Part shown: positions 34,240-39,923 of the stretch, one piece after another
Layout of the letters: the number at the start of each line of letters is the position of its first letter
Position numbering within the stretch: the first letter of the stretch is position 1
Assembly: GCA_046086225.1 (NCBI GenBank)
Contig: JBJSXF010000184.1
Location: 1 to 39,923 of the forward strand
Direction of reading: 5' to 3'
Source: JBJSXF01 sp046086225
GTDB lineage: Bacteria > Actinomycetota > Acidimicrobiia > IMCC26256 > PALSA-610
Length of the DNA stretch: 39,923 bases
The notes under the pieces: model-generated
Seen by the model: the letters and a program-made list of their open reading frames with translations, nothing else
The model's database searches: none
Told to the model about the DNA's origin: nothing
Translations under genes and position numbers: made by a program

Positions 34240-34245
34240 AACCTA
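34240..34245 (-). promoter_or_regulatory. -10 box (TAGGTT) of the LLM oxidoreductase gene
   Basis: On the minus strand TAGGTT ends 7 bases before the GTG at 34232, inside the 39-base gap after the omega-amidase gene. No ribosome-binding site intervenes. Confidence 0.48.
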
Positions 34246-34271
34246 CCCCCGCTCCCGGCCCTCGACCACGC

Positions 34272-35027
34272 CTACCGATCAGCGAGGAACGGGTACTCGG
34301 CCCGGACTGCTGCGACCCGTCCCGGATCGATCTCCGCCAGCAGCACTTCCTCATCGGCCCCTGCCGCAACCACCGTCTCGCCCAGCGGATCGATCACGGT
34401 CGAATCACCCGAGTACGCGAGACCCGGGGCTTCACCGACGCGGTTCACGCCCACGACGTAGGCCTGGTTCTCGATCGCCCGAGCCCGGAGCAATGCGATC
34501 CAATGCGGCCGCCGGACACTCGGCCAGTTCGCCGTCACGACGTAGCAGTCGGTGTCGTGAGCGAGACCCCAGAACGAGTCGGCGAAGCGCAGGTCGTAGC
34601 AGACGAAGAACGAGCAGCGAGCGCCCGAAATCTCGACCGTGCAGGTCGTATCGCCCGCGGCGTAGCACTCGGCTTCACCGCCGTAGGTGAACGGATGAAT
34701 CTTGGCGTAGCGATGGGTCGTGCCGTCTGCGCTTGCGATGACGAGTTGATTCCGGGGCAGCCCTCCCGCACGAGGGATCTCGGCGACCGACCCGCACACC
34801 GTCACGCCGTGGGCGGCCGCCTGATCGACGAGGAACCGCACGCTCGGCCCGTCCCAGGGCTCGGCAATGCGATCGGTGCGCATCGAGAACCCGCTCGCGT
34901 ACATCTCGGCGAGGACGACGAGGTCGGCTCCTCGGCTCGCTGCCTCGGCGATCCGGGGGGCCAGCCGGGCGTGATTGGCCGCCGGATCCTCCCAGACGAT
35001 GTCGTGCTGGACCGCGGCGATCCTCAT
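34272..35027 (-). CDS. Carbon-nitrogen hydrolase, probable omega-amidase
   Basis: A 251-residue nitrilase-superfamily enzyme with the Glu-Lys-Cys triad: Glu41 in VVLAEMYASGFS, Lys109 in YAKIHPF and Cys143 in FFVCYDLRFAD. SFWGLAHDTDCYVVTANWP and RARAIENQAYVVGVNRVG match the YafV/Nit2 type, which hydrolyses alpha-ketoglutaramate and related omega-amides. A very good GAGGAGGTG precedes the ATG by 3 bases, and the start is 10 bases after the aminotransferase stop. A transaminase that uses glutamine would generate exactly its substrate, so the two genes probably act together (the glutaminase II pathway, as in methionine salvage). Confidence 0.85.
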   Translation of the reverse strand: MRIAAVQHDIVWEDPAANHARLAPRIAEAASRGADLVVLAEMYASGFSMRTDRIAEPWDGPSVRFLVDQAAAHGVTVCGSVAEIPRAGGLPRNQLVIASADGTTHRYAKIHPFTYGGEAECYAAGDTTCTVEISGARCSFFVCYDLRFADSFWGLAHDTDCYVVTANWPSVRRPHWIALLRARAIENQAYVVGVNRVGEAPGLAYSGDSTVIDPLGETVVAAGADEEVLLAEIDPGRVAAVRAEYPFLADR

Positions 35028-35037
35028 CGGCACCTCC

Positions 35038-36195
35038 TCACTCCGACAACCTCGCGAGACGCTCGCACGCCTCGTCGATGATCTCAGTCCGTTTGCAGCA
35101 CGCGAAGCGCACGTACGGCGCGCCTTCGGCCGGGTCGGCGTAGAACACGGCGCTCGGCACGGCCACGACGCCGCACCGGTCGGGCAGCGATCGACAGAAG
35201 GCCAAGCCGTCACTCTCGCCGATGCTGCGGATGTCGACCGTGACGAAGTACGTGCCGTCTGCTCCCAGCACTTCGAGTCCGGCCGCCGCGAGTCCATCCC
35301 GCAGTCGGTCGTGACGGGCCTGCATCCCCGCCCGGAACTCCTCGTAGTACTCATCTGGGAGCCCGAGACCGGTTGCGATCGCCACCTGGAGTGCTTCGTT
35401 TGCCGAGTAGGTGAGGAACTGCTTCGCCGCCCGGGTCGCAGCCACGAGATCGGCCGGACCGCAGGCCCACCCGACCTTCCACCCGGTGAACGAGAAGGTC
35501 TTTCCGCCCGACGAGATGGTGAGGACGCGGTCGGCCATCCCGGGCAGGGTCGAGATCGGCACGTGGTCGCCTCGGTACACGAGGTGCTCGTAGACCTCGT
35601 CGGTGACGACGATGAGATCGTTGGCGATCGCGACCCGGGCGATGGCTTCCAGTTCCGAACGGTCGAAGACCTTGCCGGTCGGGTTGTGCGGTGAGTTGAG
35701 GAGAATGACCCGGGTCTGCGGCGTGATCGCCGCCTCCAGCTCGCTCGCATCGAATCCCCAGTCGGGTGCCCGCAAGGTGACGACCCGACGTCGGGCGCCC
35801 GCCATCGCCACGCACGCTGCGTAGGAGTCGTAGGCCGGATCGAACATCACGACCTCGTCGCCCGGCTCACACAGTGCCAGGAGCGCAGCGGCGATCGCCT
35901 CGGTGGCCCCGACGGTCGGAAGCACATCTGTCGCCGGGTCGAGTTCGATTCCGTAGAACCGTTGCTGATGTGCGGCGACAGCGGTGCGCAGCTCCGAGGT
36001 ACCGATCCCCGGTGGGTACTGATTGCGACCCGCCGTGATCGCGGCAATCGCTGCTTCCTTCACGGCGTCGGGTCCGTCCGTATCGGGGAAGCCCTGCCCG
36101 AGGTTGAGCGACCCGGTCGCGACCGCCAGGGCCGACATCTCGGCGAAGATCGTCGTAGCGAACGGCCGCAGTCGCTCCCCGAGACGTTCACTCAC
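35038..36195 (-). CDS. PLP-dependent aminotransferase, kynurenine/glutamine transaminase K type
   Basis: A 385-residue class I aminotransferase. Visible motifs are LNLGQGFPDTDGPDAV, NQYPPGIGTSELR, LLNSPHNPTGKVF and the lysine that binds pyridoxal phosphate in ISSGGKTFSFTGWKVGW at about residue 230, with the arginine toward the C-terminus in PYVRFACCK. The subgroup resembles glutamine transaminase K and methionine aminotransferase YbdL. I choose the GTG at 36195 because a TAGTGT box ends 7 bases upstream; the GTG three codons earlier overlaps that box. It is coupled to the omega-amidase gene. Confidence 0.88.
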   Translation of the reverse strand: MSERLGERLRPFATTIFAEMSALAVATGSLNLGQGFPDTDGPDAVKEAAIAAITAGRNQYPPGIGTSELRTAVAAHQQRFYGIELDPATDVLPTVGATEAIAAALLALCEPGDEVVMFDPAYDSYAACVAMAGARRRVVTLRAPDWGFDASELEAAITPQTRVILLNSPHNPTGKVFDRSELEAIARVAIANDLIVVTDEVYEHLVYRGDHVPISTLPGMADRVLTISSGGKTFSFTGWKVGWACGPADLVAATRAAKQFLTYSANEALQVAIATGLGLPDEYYEEFRAGMQARHDRLRDGLAAAGLEVLGADGTYFVTVDIRSIGESDGLAFCRSLPDRCGVVAVPSAVFYADPAEGAPYVRFACCKRTEIIDEACERLARLSE

Positions 36196-36202
36196 GGCAC
36201 TC

Positions 36203-36208
36203 ACACTA
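36203..36208 (-). promoter_or_regulatory. -10 box (TAGTGT) that decides the aminotransferase start
   Basis: On the minus strand TAGTGT ends 7 bases before the GTG at 36195. It overlaps the alternative GTG at 36204, which therefore cannot be in a transcript made from this box. Confidence 0.45.
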
Positions 36209-36250
36209 GGGAGCGGAGCCCGGGACTCGTCGGTGCGCGACGATGACCGG

Positions 36251-36796
36251 GTGATCGGACCGCCCCCAGCTTCCGTTCGTCTCGATGAGACTCATGAGCT
36301 GCGCGCCCTCGCCCCCGATGACGCCGAGACGGTTGCTGGGCTGGTCCGAGCCAACCTCGACCACCTCCGACCGTGGATGCCGTGGGCCGACGAGCGCTCG
36401 GCCGACCCTGCGTTCCAACGGGCCCGGATTCGGGGCCTCGCCGATCTCGCCCGGCGGGGAGTCGAGTGGCAGTACGGCCTGTTCGCCGACGAATCGCTGT
36501 TGGGCTCCTTTGGGTTGATGACCCGCCGGGGACCCGGGACGCTCGAGATCGGGTACTGGCTCGCCGCCGACGCCACCGGAGCGGGGCTGGCGACCCGAGC
36601 GACATCAGCCCTGGCCGACACCGGTGCCACCCTCGACGAAGTTGACGCGCTCTGGATCGTCTGCGACGAGGCGAACGTGCGCAGCGCGGCGATCGCGCGC
36701 CGCTGCGGTTTCGCGCTCGACCATTCCTACGCGCAAGAACCGCAGTCTCCCGGCGAGGTCGGCCGCATGCTCGTATTCGTGCGCCCGTGCCGGTGA
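36251..36796 (+). CDS. GNAT-family N-acetyltransferase (RimJ/RimL-like)
   Basis: A protein of about 181 residues related to ribosomal-protein serine and alanine acetyltransferases. It has the start HELRALAPDDAETVAGLV, LRPWMPWADE, the strand EIGYWLAADATGAGLATRAT with the acetyl-CoA-binding loop, and the late VRSAAIARRCGFALDHSY. It transfers acetyl from acetyl-CoA to an amine. The GTG at 36251 has GACGAT 6 bases upstream, a one-mismatch version of the local -10 pattern. A GTG at 36233 is an alternative start. It is divergent from the aminotransferase. Confidence 0.82.
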   Translation: MIGPPPASVRLDETHELRALAPDDAETVAGLVRANLDHLRPWMPWADERSADPAFQRARIRGLADLARRGVEWQYGLFADESLLGSFGLMTRRGPGTLEIGYWLAADATGAGLATRATSALADTGATLDEVDALWIVCDEANVRSAAIARRCGFALDHSYAQEPQSPGEVGRMLVFVRPCR

Positions 36797-37161
36797 ACGC
36801 CGCCCGAACCGATGAGTGAACGCTGTTCGCCCGATTCGCACGGAAAGCACCTGACTGACTCGTGCGTCAGCGAACGTGGAGCGAATGGTTCATCGTGTGT
36901 CGGTGAACAGTGTGAATGGTTCGTTCGTCTCACGACGCCCGGGCGAAGCGGTCGTATGGTCACGTCCGAGGCAAGCCACCCCTGACAGGGACGTCGGGCC
37001 GGGGGCACGGAAGCGGACCGGAATCGCCCGGAGGGTCACGCAGGAGGTGATCCCGCCGGCGGGGCGAGCCTCGAGACGGCACCGCCGTCGCTCGGGCCGG
37101 GTTGCGGAACACGCGACCCGGCCCGAAGCACGTCCGGGGCCACCAAGCCCGGCCGAAGAGC
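36797..37161. other. Non-coding 365-base convergent region with repeats and a long hairpin
   Basis: No convincing gene lies here; the open frames have poor start contexts and low-complexity arginine/proline content. The nine-base GAATGGTTC occurs twice (36883-36891 and 36914-36922), 31 bases apart, among several GTGAAC-like words. A long hairpin follows at 37092-37126. Confidence 0.5.
37092..37126. terminator. 15-base-pair hairpin between convergent genes
   Basis: TCGGGCCGGGTTGCG and CGCGACCCGGCCCGA pair along 15 positions with one G-T wobble, around the loop GAACA. It lies 36 bases beyond the aldo/keto reductase stop at 37162 and about 300 bases after the acetyltransferase. No T-tract is present. 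As a bidirectional terminator for the convergent pair it is plausible. Confidence 0.55.
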
Positions 37162-38130
37162 TCAGCGAACGAACGGAACCTCGCGATCGATGCGGGCCAT
37201 CCACTCGGCGTCGAGGCGGTCGGCCACTTCGAGCGCAGCCATGTTCTCGTGCACCTGGGCGACCCGACTCGCTCCGGTGATCACGGTCGAGACGCGGGGG
37301 TTCTTCGTGCACCAGGCGAGCGCCAGCTGGCCGACGCTGCACCCGAGATCATCGGCGACGGCCTTCGTCTTGCGCACGAGGTCGCCGGTCGCTTCGGCGG
37401 TCAGCATCCCCCGCAGCCACTCGTAGCCGGGGAGCGCGGCCCGCGAGTCGGCGGGCACACCATCGAGGTACTTCCCGGTGAGCGCGCCCGATGCGAGCGG
37501 ACTGTAGGTGGTGAGCCCGAGCCCGATGTCCTCGTAGAGCCGGGCGTACTCGACCTCGACCCGCATGCGGTGCAGCAGGTTGTACTGCGGCTGCTCCATC
37601 AACGGCTTGTGGAGGTGGTGCCGTTCGGCGATCTCCCACGCCGCCCGGATCTCGTCGGCGGTCCACTCGGAGGTGCCCCAGTAGTGGGCCTTGCCGCTGG
37701 CGACGATGTCGGACATCGCCCGGACCGTTTCCTCGATCGGGGTGTTCGGGTCGGCTCGGTGACAGAAGACGAGGTCGAGGTAGTCGAGGCCGAAGCGCTC
37801 GAGCGAGCCGTCGATCGCCTGCATGAGGTACTTGCGGTTGAGCGTGTTCTTCATGTTGGGGAGGTCGTGCAGCCCCCAGAAGAGCTTCGTCGAGACGACG
37901 TAGGAGTATCGGGGCCAGCCGAGCTGCGCGATGGCTTCACCCATGATCCGCTCCGACTCGCCGCCCGCGTACGACTCGGCGTTGTCGAAGAAGTTGACTC
38001 CGGCTTTGTAGGCCGCGTCGAGGCACTCGACGGCGGTGTCGACGCCGAGCTGGGCGCCGAAGGACACCCACGACCCGAACGAGAGGGTGCTGACCTGCAG
38101 GCCGCTGCGGCCCAGACGTCGGTAGTCCAC
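37162..38130 (-). CDS. Aldo/keto reductase, potassium-channel beta-subunit-like
   Basis: A 322-residue NADPH-dependent reductase. It has the catalytic tetrad elements FFDNAESYAGGESERIMGEA (Asp, Tyr; about 47-66), VVSTKLFWG (Lys) and LVFCHRADPNTP (His), and the cofactor-binding STVITGASRVAQVHEN near the C-terminus. The overall pattern is that of Kv beta/YghZ-type aldo/keto reductases, which reduce aldehydes such as methylglyoxal. The GTG start has GAGGAGG 6 bases upstream and is 12 bases after the stop of the epoxide-hydrolase-like gene, so the two form an operon. Confidence 0.92.
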   Translation of the reverse strand: MDYRRLGRSGLQVSTLSFGSWVSFGAQLGVDTAVECLDAAYKAGVNFFDNAESYAGGESERIMGEAIAQLGWPRYSYVVSTKLFWGLHDLPNMKNTLNRKYLMQAIDGSLERFGLDYLDLVFCHRADPNTPIEETVRAMSDIVASGKAHYWGTSEWTADEIRAAWEIAERHHLHKPLMEQPQYNLLHRMRVEVEYARLYEDIGLGLTTYSPLASGALTGKYLDGVPADSRAALPGYEWLRGMLTAEATGDLVRKTKAVADDLGCSVGQLALAWCTKNPRVSTVITGASRVAQVHENMAALEVADRLDAEWMARIDREVPFVR

Positions 38131-38142
38131 GGTGTTCCTCCT

Positions 38143-38520
38143 CTAGCCCTGCGGCAGCTGGGACATGTACTGGTTGATGTCGAAGTAGTCGCGCCACGCG
38201 GCGATGAGCCCGTCCCGCACCTCGAAGGTGCCCATGACCGGGAGTTCGATCGTGGCGTCGCCCACGCGGAAGACGTCGACGCGTTCGGTGAGCACGACAT
38301 CGCCATCAGCGACGATGTGGCGGACCCGGAACTCGATCGACGCGCCCGGCGCCAGGAACATGCCGAGCATCCCCCGGATGTCGTCATGGCCGACGACGGG
38401 ATCGATCGGGATGTTGTGGTACACGGCGTCGTCGGTGAAGCGGGCGACGAGCTCGTCGATCGACGCGCCCGAGCCGAATAGGCCGCAGAAGTCGCGGACG
38501 ATGTCGATGGGGGCGGTCAC
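38143..38520 (-). CDS. Limonene-1,2-epoxide hydrolase/SnoaL-like protein
   Basis: A 125-residue cone-shaped alpha+beta barrel protein of the NTF2-like superfamily. The order IDIVRDFCGLFGSG, FTDDAVYHNIPIDPVVGHDDIRGML, VLTERVDVFRVGD and WRDYFDINQY matches the limonene-epoxide hydrolase family. In that family Asp, Arg and Asp form the catalytic set; candidate residues are the Arg and Asp in ERVDVF and the Asp in WRDYFD. It may hydrate an epoxide or act as a cyclase/isomerase. The GTG start has a TAGCCT box 8 bases upstream; the aldo/keto reductase follows in the same operon. Confidence 0.8.
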   Translation of the reverse strand: MTAPIDIVRDFCGLFGSGASIDELVARFTDDAVYHNIPIDPVVGHDDIRGMLGMFLAPGASIEFRVRHIVADGDVVLTERVDVFRVGDATIELPVMGTFEVRDGLIAAWRDYFDINQYMSQLPQG

Positions 38521-38528
38521 GGGGCGGG

Positions 38529-38534
38529 AGGCTA
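38529..38534 (-). promoter_or_regulatory. -10 box (TAGCCT) of the epoxide-hydrolase-like operon
   Basis: On the minus strand TAGCCT ends 8 bases before the GTG at 38520, in the 36-base gap after the pirin gene stop. The transcript should be leaderless. Confidence 0.48.
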
Positions 38535-38556
38535 ACGACCCGACCCCGATCGCCGC

Positions 38557-39498
38557 CTACCCGGACGTGAGGGGTCGGATGACACCCATGCGCCCGGCCC
38601 GGAAATCGTCGACGGCCTGCTCGAGTTCGGCCCGGGTGTTCATCACGAACGGCCCGTACCAGGCGACCGGCTCGTGGAGCGGTACTCCGCCGAGAAGGAG
38701 CACGTCGCTCTCCTCGTCGGCTTCGACGAGCAGGGTCTCGCCCTCACCGTCGAGCACTGCGAGCCGGTGGGCGTCGAGCACTCGGGGATCACCGCCCACC
38801 CGCACCGATCCGCCGAGGCAGTAGACGAGACCGTTGAACTCGCGGGGCCATGCCACCTGGATCCGCGCACCGGCGGCGAGGGTTGCGTGGGCATAGACGA
38901 TCGGGGTGTGGGTGGTGCTGGGGCCGGCCTGGTCGCCGACCGCCCCGGCGATGATCCGCACGAGCGCCCGGCGGTCGGCGCTCGCTGCGAGCGTGATCTC
39001 GTCGGCGCCGAGATCCTGATAGCGGGGCGACACCATCTTGTCGGTGCGCGGCAGGTTCACCCAGAGCTGCATGCCGTGCATGAGCCCGCCGTCGCGCATC
39101 ATCGCCGGTGTCGGCATCTCGGAGTGCACGAGCCCGGAGCCGGCCGTCATCCACTGGGTATCGCCACCCCGGAGCAGCCCGCCGCCGCCGGTCGAGTCGC
39201 GGTGCTCCATCTCGCCGTCGAGCAGATAGGTGACGGTCTCGAAACCGCGGTGCGGGTGGTCGGGCGCGCCGAGCGCTTGCCCCGGTGCGTAGTGCACCGG
39301 CCCCATCTCGTCGAGCATGAGGAACGGATCGGTGACGCCGGTGTCGGCGCCCGGCTGGGGGAAGGGCCGGTGCACGGGGAAGCCCGCTCCCTCGAACGAC
39401 TGGCGCGCCGCCACGATCGTGCGCACTGTCCGAGCCGGCCCCGTCGCCTCGACGAGCGCAGGGAGGGCAGAGAGATCATCGACTGTGACTGCGGGCAC
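38557..39498 (-). CDS. Pirin-family protein
   Basis: A 313-residue bicupin. The metal-binding pattern is clear: DHPHRGFETVTYLLDGEMEH gives two histidines, and SGLVHSEMP supplies a further histidine and glutamate. Pirins bind iron; some bacterial members have quercetinase activity and others a regulatory role. The C-terminal cupin contains GLVYCLGGSVRVGG and FVMNTRAELEQAVDDFRAGRMG. The GTG at 39498 has GGAGGAG 3 bases upstream; longer in-frame readings would run antisense through the tRNA gene and are rejected. Confidence 0.93.
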   Translation of the reverse strand: MPAVTVDDLSALPALVEATGPARTVRTIVAARQSFEGAGFPVHRPFPQPGADTGVTDPFLMLDEMGPVHYAPGQALGAPDHPHRGFETVTYLLDGEMEHRDSTGGGGLLRGGDTQWMTAGSGLVHSEMPTPAMMRDGGLMHGMQLWVNLPRTDKMVSPRYQDLGADEITLAASADRRALVRIIAGAVGDQAGPSTTHTPIVYAHATLAAGARIQVAWPREFNGLVYCLGGSVRVGGDPRVLDAHRLAVLDGEGETLLVEADEESDVLLLGGVPLHEPVAWYGPFVMNTRAELEQAVDDFRAGRMGVIRPLTSG

Positions 39499-39582
39499 GG
39501 GCTCCTCCGGTCGTTTCGGGGCGATCCCATCCTGACGCGCCGGGGGCGGGGTCGGCGCACCCGGGTACGCTCGGCCCTCCTC

Positions 39583-39657
39583 CGGGGAGTGGCGCAGCGG
39601 TAGCGCACCAGCTTTGGGTGCTGGAGGTCGGGGGTTCAAATCCCCCCTCCCCGACCA
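39583..39657 (+). tRNA. tRNA-Pro (anticodon UGG)
   Basis: A complete cloverleaf can be drawn. The acceptor stem is CGGGGAG/CTCCCCG, and the D-arm is TGGCGCAGCGGTAGCGCA. The anticodon stem CCAGC/GCTGG encloses the loop TTTGGGT, with TGG in positions 34-36. The T-arm is GGGGG-TTCAAAT-CCCCC. The discriminator is A, and CCA is encoded (39655-39657). It reads proline codons of the CCN box. Confidence 0.97.
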
Positions 39658-39665
39658 CGCCCGGC

Positions 39666-39923
39666 TCACACGACGTCGATGACGATCTTGCCCGGTACCG
39701 TGCCGTCGGCGAGCGCCCGGAGCGCCGCGGCCGTCTCGGCGAGCGGGAACCGGGCACCGATGACAGGGACGAGTGTGCCGGCCGCGAGCCAGGCCTCGAG
39801 CTCGGCGTCGCCGCGCGCCAGCGCTTCGGGTTCGCGGGTCGCGAACCCGAGGAACTCGAAGCCGAGGATCGCGATCCCCTTCAGGAGCACCAGGTTGAGG
39901 GGGATGCGGGGAATCGCCCCGGC
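39666..39923 (-). CDS. Zinc-type alcohol dehydrogenase-like/quinone oxidoreductase, C-terminal part
   Basis: The last 85 residues of a medium-chain dehydrogenase/reductase whose 5' part lies beyond the right edge. In-frame codons continue to base 39923 (AGAIPRIPLNLVLLKGIAI...), so an internal GTG near 39890 is not the true start. The pattern IPLNLVLLKGIAILGFEFLG followed by FPLAETAAALRALADGTVPG and KIVIDVV matches the end of NADPH:quinone oxidoreductase-like proteins. The substrate cannot be told from this fragment. Confidence 0.85.
   Translation of the reverse strand, partial: AGAIPRIPLNLVLLKGIAILGFEFLGFATREPEALARGDAELEAWLAAGTLVPVIGARFPLAETAAALRALADGTVPGKIVIDVV

Noticed and set aside
36876..37280. 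Possible gene of about 134 codons after the acetyltransferase
   Set aside because: The product is Arg/Pro-rich with no domain. It crosses the long hairpin and the 3' end of the aldo/keto reductase on the opposite strand.
39583..39657. tRNA-Pro as an attachment site for a mobile element
   Set aside because: No integrase and no direct repeat of the tRNA 3' end were seen in the window. The flanking genes look like ordinary chromosome.
39499..39669. N-terminal extension of the pirin gene
   Set aside because: It would run antisense through tRNA-Pro. The GTG at 39498 has a GGAGGAG site 3 bases upstream and starts at the family N-terminus.

Overview
The window is a high-GC, gene-dense bacterial chromosome segment with about 40 protein genes, one tRNA and one riboswitch. 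Several features point to an actinobacterium, possibly of the class Acidimicrobiia: many acyl-CoA dehydrogenases, crotonases and thiolase-like genes, a DUF5317 protein, a DUF222/HNH endonuclease, an M23 peptidase with a repeated GYW module, frequent GTG starts and many apparently leaderless genes. The class-level placement is an inference. I see no phage, IS element, CRISPR array or integrase.

Layout. 1-3409 (minus strand) is an acyl-CoA block: two crotonases, an acyl-CoA carboxylase carboxyltransferase subunit and a free-standing biotinyl domain. 3443-7134 holds a DUF5317 membrane protein, two tandem membrane HD-domain proteins (one lacking the GYP loop, the other lacking the HD dyad), and upstream of them two related 30-residue peptides. 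7332-10928 (plus) encodes a lipoprotein, a secreted protein, an unrecognised 218-residue protein, a glycosyltransferase and a small membrane protein. 10951-15476 has an aldo/keto reductase, a TetR regulator, pantothenate kinase, MsrA and a Wzt-type ABC ATPase. 15542-21589 has an alpha/beta hydrolase, three acyl-CoA dehydrogenases, two tiny membrane proteins and a Coq4-like protein. 21802-26158 (plus) has the M23 peptidase, an Ltp2-like thiolase fold protein paired with a DUF35 protein, and the HNH protein. 26197-29270 is gcvP behind a glycine riboswitch. 29555-32249 is an FTR1 iron permease under a DtxR/IdeR-like iron box, followed by a D-aminoacylase-type amidohydrolase. 32246-39923 has a membrane protein, a flavin-dependent LLM oxidoreductase, an omega-amidase plus aminotransferase pair, a GNAT acetyltransferase, an aldo/keto reductase with a limonene-epoxide-hydrolase-like protein, a pirin, tRNA-Pro(UGG) and the 3' end of a quinone oxidoreductase-like gene.

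How it works together. Much of the window is fatty-acid, branched-chain or steroid-like CoA-ester catabolism: dehydrogenases, crotonases, carboxylase parts and the Ltp2/DUF35 retro-aldolase pair. Transcription is organised in a striking way. At 15 gene starts a TANNNT hexamer ends 6-9 bases before the start codon with no Shine-Dalgarno sequence, as expected for leaderless mRNAs. Genes inside operons or behind structured leaders instead have GGAGG-like sites. The most novel-looking element is the pair of 30-residue peptides with long structured leaders upstream of the HD-domain genes.
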